Notes under the pieces: generated by a model
The model's database searches: none
The model's input: only the letters and a program-made list of their open reading frames with translations
Told to the model about the DNA's origin: nothing
Part shown: positions 6,840 to 7,828 of the stretch, piece after piece
How the letters are laid out: each line of letters opens with the position of its first letter
How positions within the stretch are numbered: position 1 is the first letter of the stretch
Translations under genes and position numbers: made by a program
Source: an uncultured Leptospiraceae bacterium
GTDB lineage: Bacteria; Spirochaetota; Leptospiria; Leptospirales; Leptospiraceae
NCBI GenBank assembly: GCA_937924465.1
Contig: CALDSP010000342.1
Coordinates: 1 to 7,828, forward strand
Reading direction: 5' to 3'
Length of the DNA: 7,828 bases

Positions 6840-7828
6840 TTCTAAACAAATCTTCTAGAATTTGTGTAAGTTTTTCAATCCTAAAGTCTTTAGGCATGCA
6901 ATAATCAAACCCATATTTTTTTAAATGTAGATTACTTTCACTTGATACATCTCCACTGCATAAAACATATTTTGTTGGTCTGTCTGAAAAATTTTGTTGA
7001 AAATCTTTAATAATGTTTATACCTAAATTATCTCCCAAATTCATATCAATAAAAACTGCATCATAATGTTTGTTATGCATCATTTGGATTGCTTCTATTC
7101 CATTCTCTGCTAAATCTACAGTTTGAGAAATTTTGAGCATTTGATTTTTAAAAACTATTCTTGTTATTTCGTCATCGTCTATGTAAAGGAAAGTTTTGTC
7201 CTGAAAAAGTTTGGAGTGAACCATATGTTCTGCTTTTTGTTGTTTACTATACCAGGGGAGTAAGAAATAAAAAGAACTTCCTTTTCCTTTTGTACTTTCA
7301 ACCCAAACTCTTCCACCTGCTTTTTCTATATATTTTTTTGTGATGAAGAGTCCTAAACCAGTAGATTTTTCTTTTCCTGTAGGTTTAGGAGTTAAACGTT
7401 TAAATTTTTTAAAAAGATCTCTACTTTCAGATTCACTGAATCCAGGTCCCTCATCTTGAACTTTATAAGTAACATATTGGGAATCTTGATTTAGGGAGAC
7501 TTTAATTTTTGAGTTATAACTAGAAAATTTAATTGCATTGGAAAGATAATTTGCAAGGGCTTCTTCTAAAGCTGTTGTATTTATTTTTACTACTGGCTCT
7601 AAAACTTCAAACTCATAAATGATTTGAATTTGTTTCCCTTGAGCTAAAATTGTATGCTTTTCTATAGTTTGAAGTAAATGAGATGCTAAATCAATTTCCT
7701 GAATTTCTGTGGTAATATTTCCAGTTTGAATAGAATAAAAATTTAATAAACTATTTACAAATTCAATTAAATGTGAAGTGGTAGATCGTAAAAGAGAAAT
7801 TTCTTTTTGAAGATTGGAATCTTGATTT
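6826..7828 (-). CDS. Hybrid sensor histidine kinase with C-terminal receiver domain (5' end outside window)
   Basis: The frame is open from 7827 down to the TGA at 6826-6828 with no stop, giving the last 333 residues of a two-component hybrid kinase. Numbering from the right-hand window edge: residues about 1-60 are the second dimerisation helix (FVNSLLNFYSIQTGNI at 23-38). The ATPase domain has an N-box NYLSNAIKFS (93-102, N97), G1 box DEGPG (125-129) and G2 box TGLGLFITKKYIEKAGG (156-172), ending about 190 at FYFLLPWYS. A linker leads into a receiver domain from about 206: acidic pair D217/D218, phosphoacceptor D261 in VFIDMNL, switch Ser S291 in LCSGD, and K313 in MPKDF. The phosphorylated H-box histidine and any sensor domain lie beyond the edge. 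An ATG at 7224 sits in the linker and should not be taken as a separate gene start. The input signal is unknown. Confidence 0.93.
   Translation of the reverse strand, partial: NQDSNLQKEISLLRSTTSHLIEFVNSLLNFYSIQTGNITTEIQEIDLASHLLQTIEKHTILAQGKQIQIIYEFEVLEPVVKINTTALEEALANYLSNAIKFSSYNSKIKVSLNQDSQYVTYKVQDEGPGFSESESRDLFKKFKRLTPKPTGKEKSTGLGLFITKKYIEKAGGRVWVESTKGKGSSFYFLLPWYSKQQKAEHMVHSKLFQDKTFLYIDDDEITRIVFKNQMLKISQTVDLAENGIEAIQMMHNKHYDAVFIDMNLGDNLGINIIKDFQQNFSDRPTKYVLCSGDVSSESNLHLKKYGFDYCMPKDFRIEKLTQILEDLFRTNPN
6846..6875 (+). terminator. Weak possible terminator after the M23 gene
   Basis: ACAAAT (6846-6851) pairs with ATTTGT (6860-6865), followed five bases later by TTTTT (6871-6875). The stem is short, mostly A-T, and lies inside the antisense of the kinase coding end, so it may be chance. 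It is the only terminator-like structure near the M23 stop. Confidence 0.22.

Noticed and set aside
6826..7224. Free-standing single-domain response regulator starting at ATG 7224
   Set aside because: The frame continues upstream without a stop into a clear histidine-kinase ATPase domain, and no Shine-Dalgarno precedes this ATG.

Overview
The window is AT-rich bacterial DNA holding nine genes or gene pieces. Two are cut by the window edges. There is no tRNA, rRNA, CRISPR array, insertion sequence or integrase that I can see. The organism is probably a low-GC spirochaete of the Leptospirales type. This is an inference, resting mainly on the M23 peptidase layout (basic cytoplasmic N-terminus, an 'LLIPHN' segment just before one membrane helix, C-terminal LytM domain), which resembles spirochaetal envelope peptidases, and on the AT-rich, lysine-rich coding style. 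The sequence alone does not prove the taxon.

Left block (1-3337, + strand): the last 73 codons of a type I restriction-modification specificity subunit (HsdS), joined by an ATGA stop/start overlap to a complete 1038-residue HsdR of the type IC (EcoR124I-like) branch. HsdR carries the nuclease and the DNA-translocating motor; HsdS sets the target sequence. The hsdM gene and the DNA-reading domains of HsdS must lie to the left. This block is accessory defence DNA. It ends at a convergent junction with a perfect 10-bp hairpin (3430-3456).

Middle block (3466-5652, - strand): two translationally well-equipped gene pairs. Reading right to left they are parA (small ParA/MinD-type ATPase), then a 142-residue unknown protein 3 nt downstream, then, after a 169-nt AT-rich spacer, a HadA-like and a HadB-like MaoC/hot-dog dehydratase separated by 8 nt. 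The HadB-like subunit keeps the Asp/His catalytic pair and the HadA-like subunit has lost both, as in heteromeric (3R)-hydroxyacyl dehydratases. The ParA/142-aa pair looks like an ATPase plus cognate adaptor, as in plasmid partition or McdAB-style cargo positioning, but the adaptor is not a recognisable ParB.

Right block (5820-7828): an M23 endopeptidase gene transcribed divergently from parA, with a promoter-like sequence so close to its ATG that its mRNA may be leaderless. It converges, with a 14-bp overlap of coding ends, on a hybrid sensor histidine kinase whose 5' part runs off the window. The kinase ATPase domain and the C-terminal receiver domain are one continuous reading frame. The receiver is not a free-standing response regulator, although an internal ATG makes it look like one.

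I see no clearly unprecedented system. The best candidates for something undescribed are the ParA/142-aa pair and its shared control region with the M23 peptidase.
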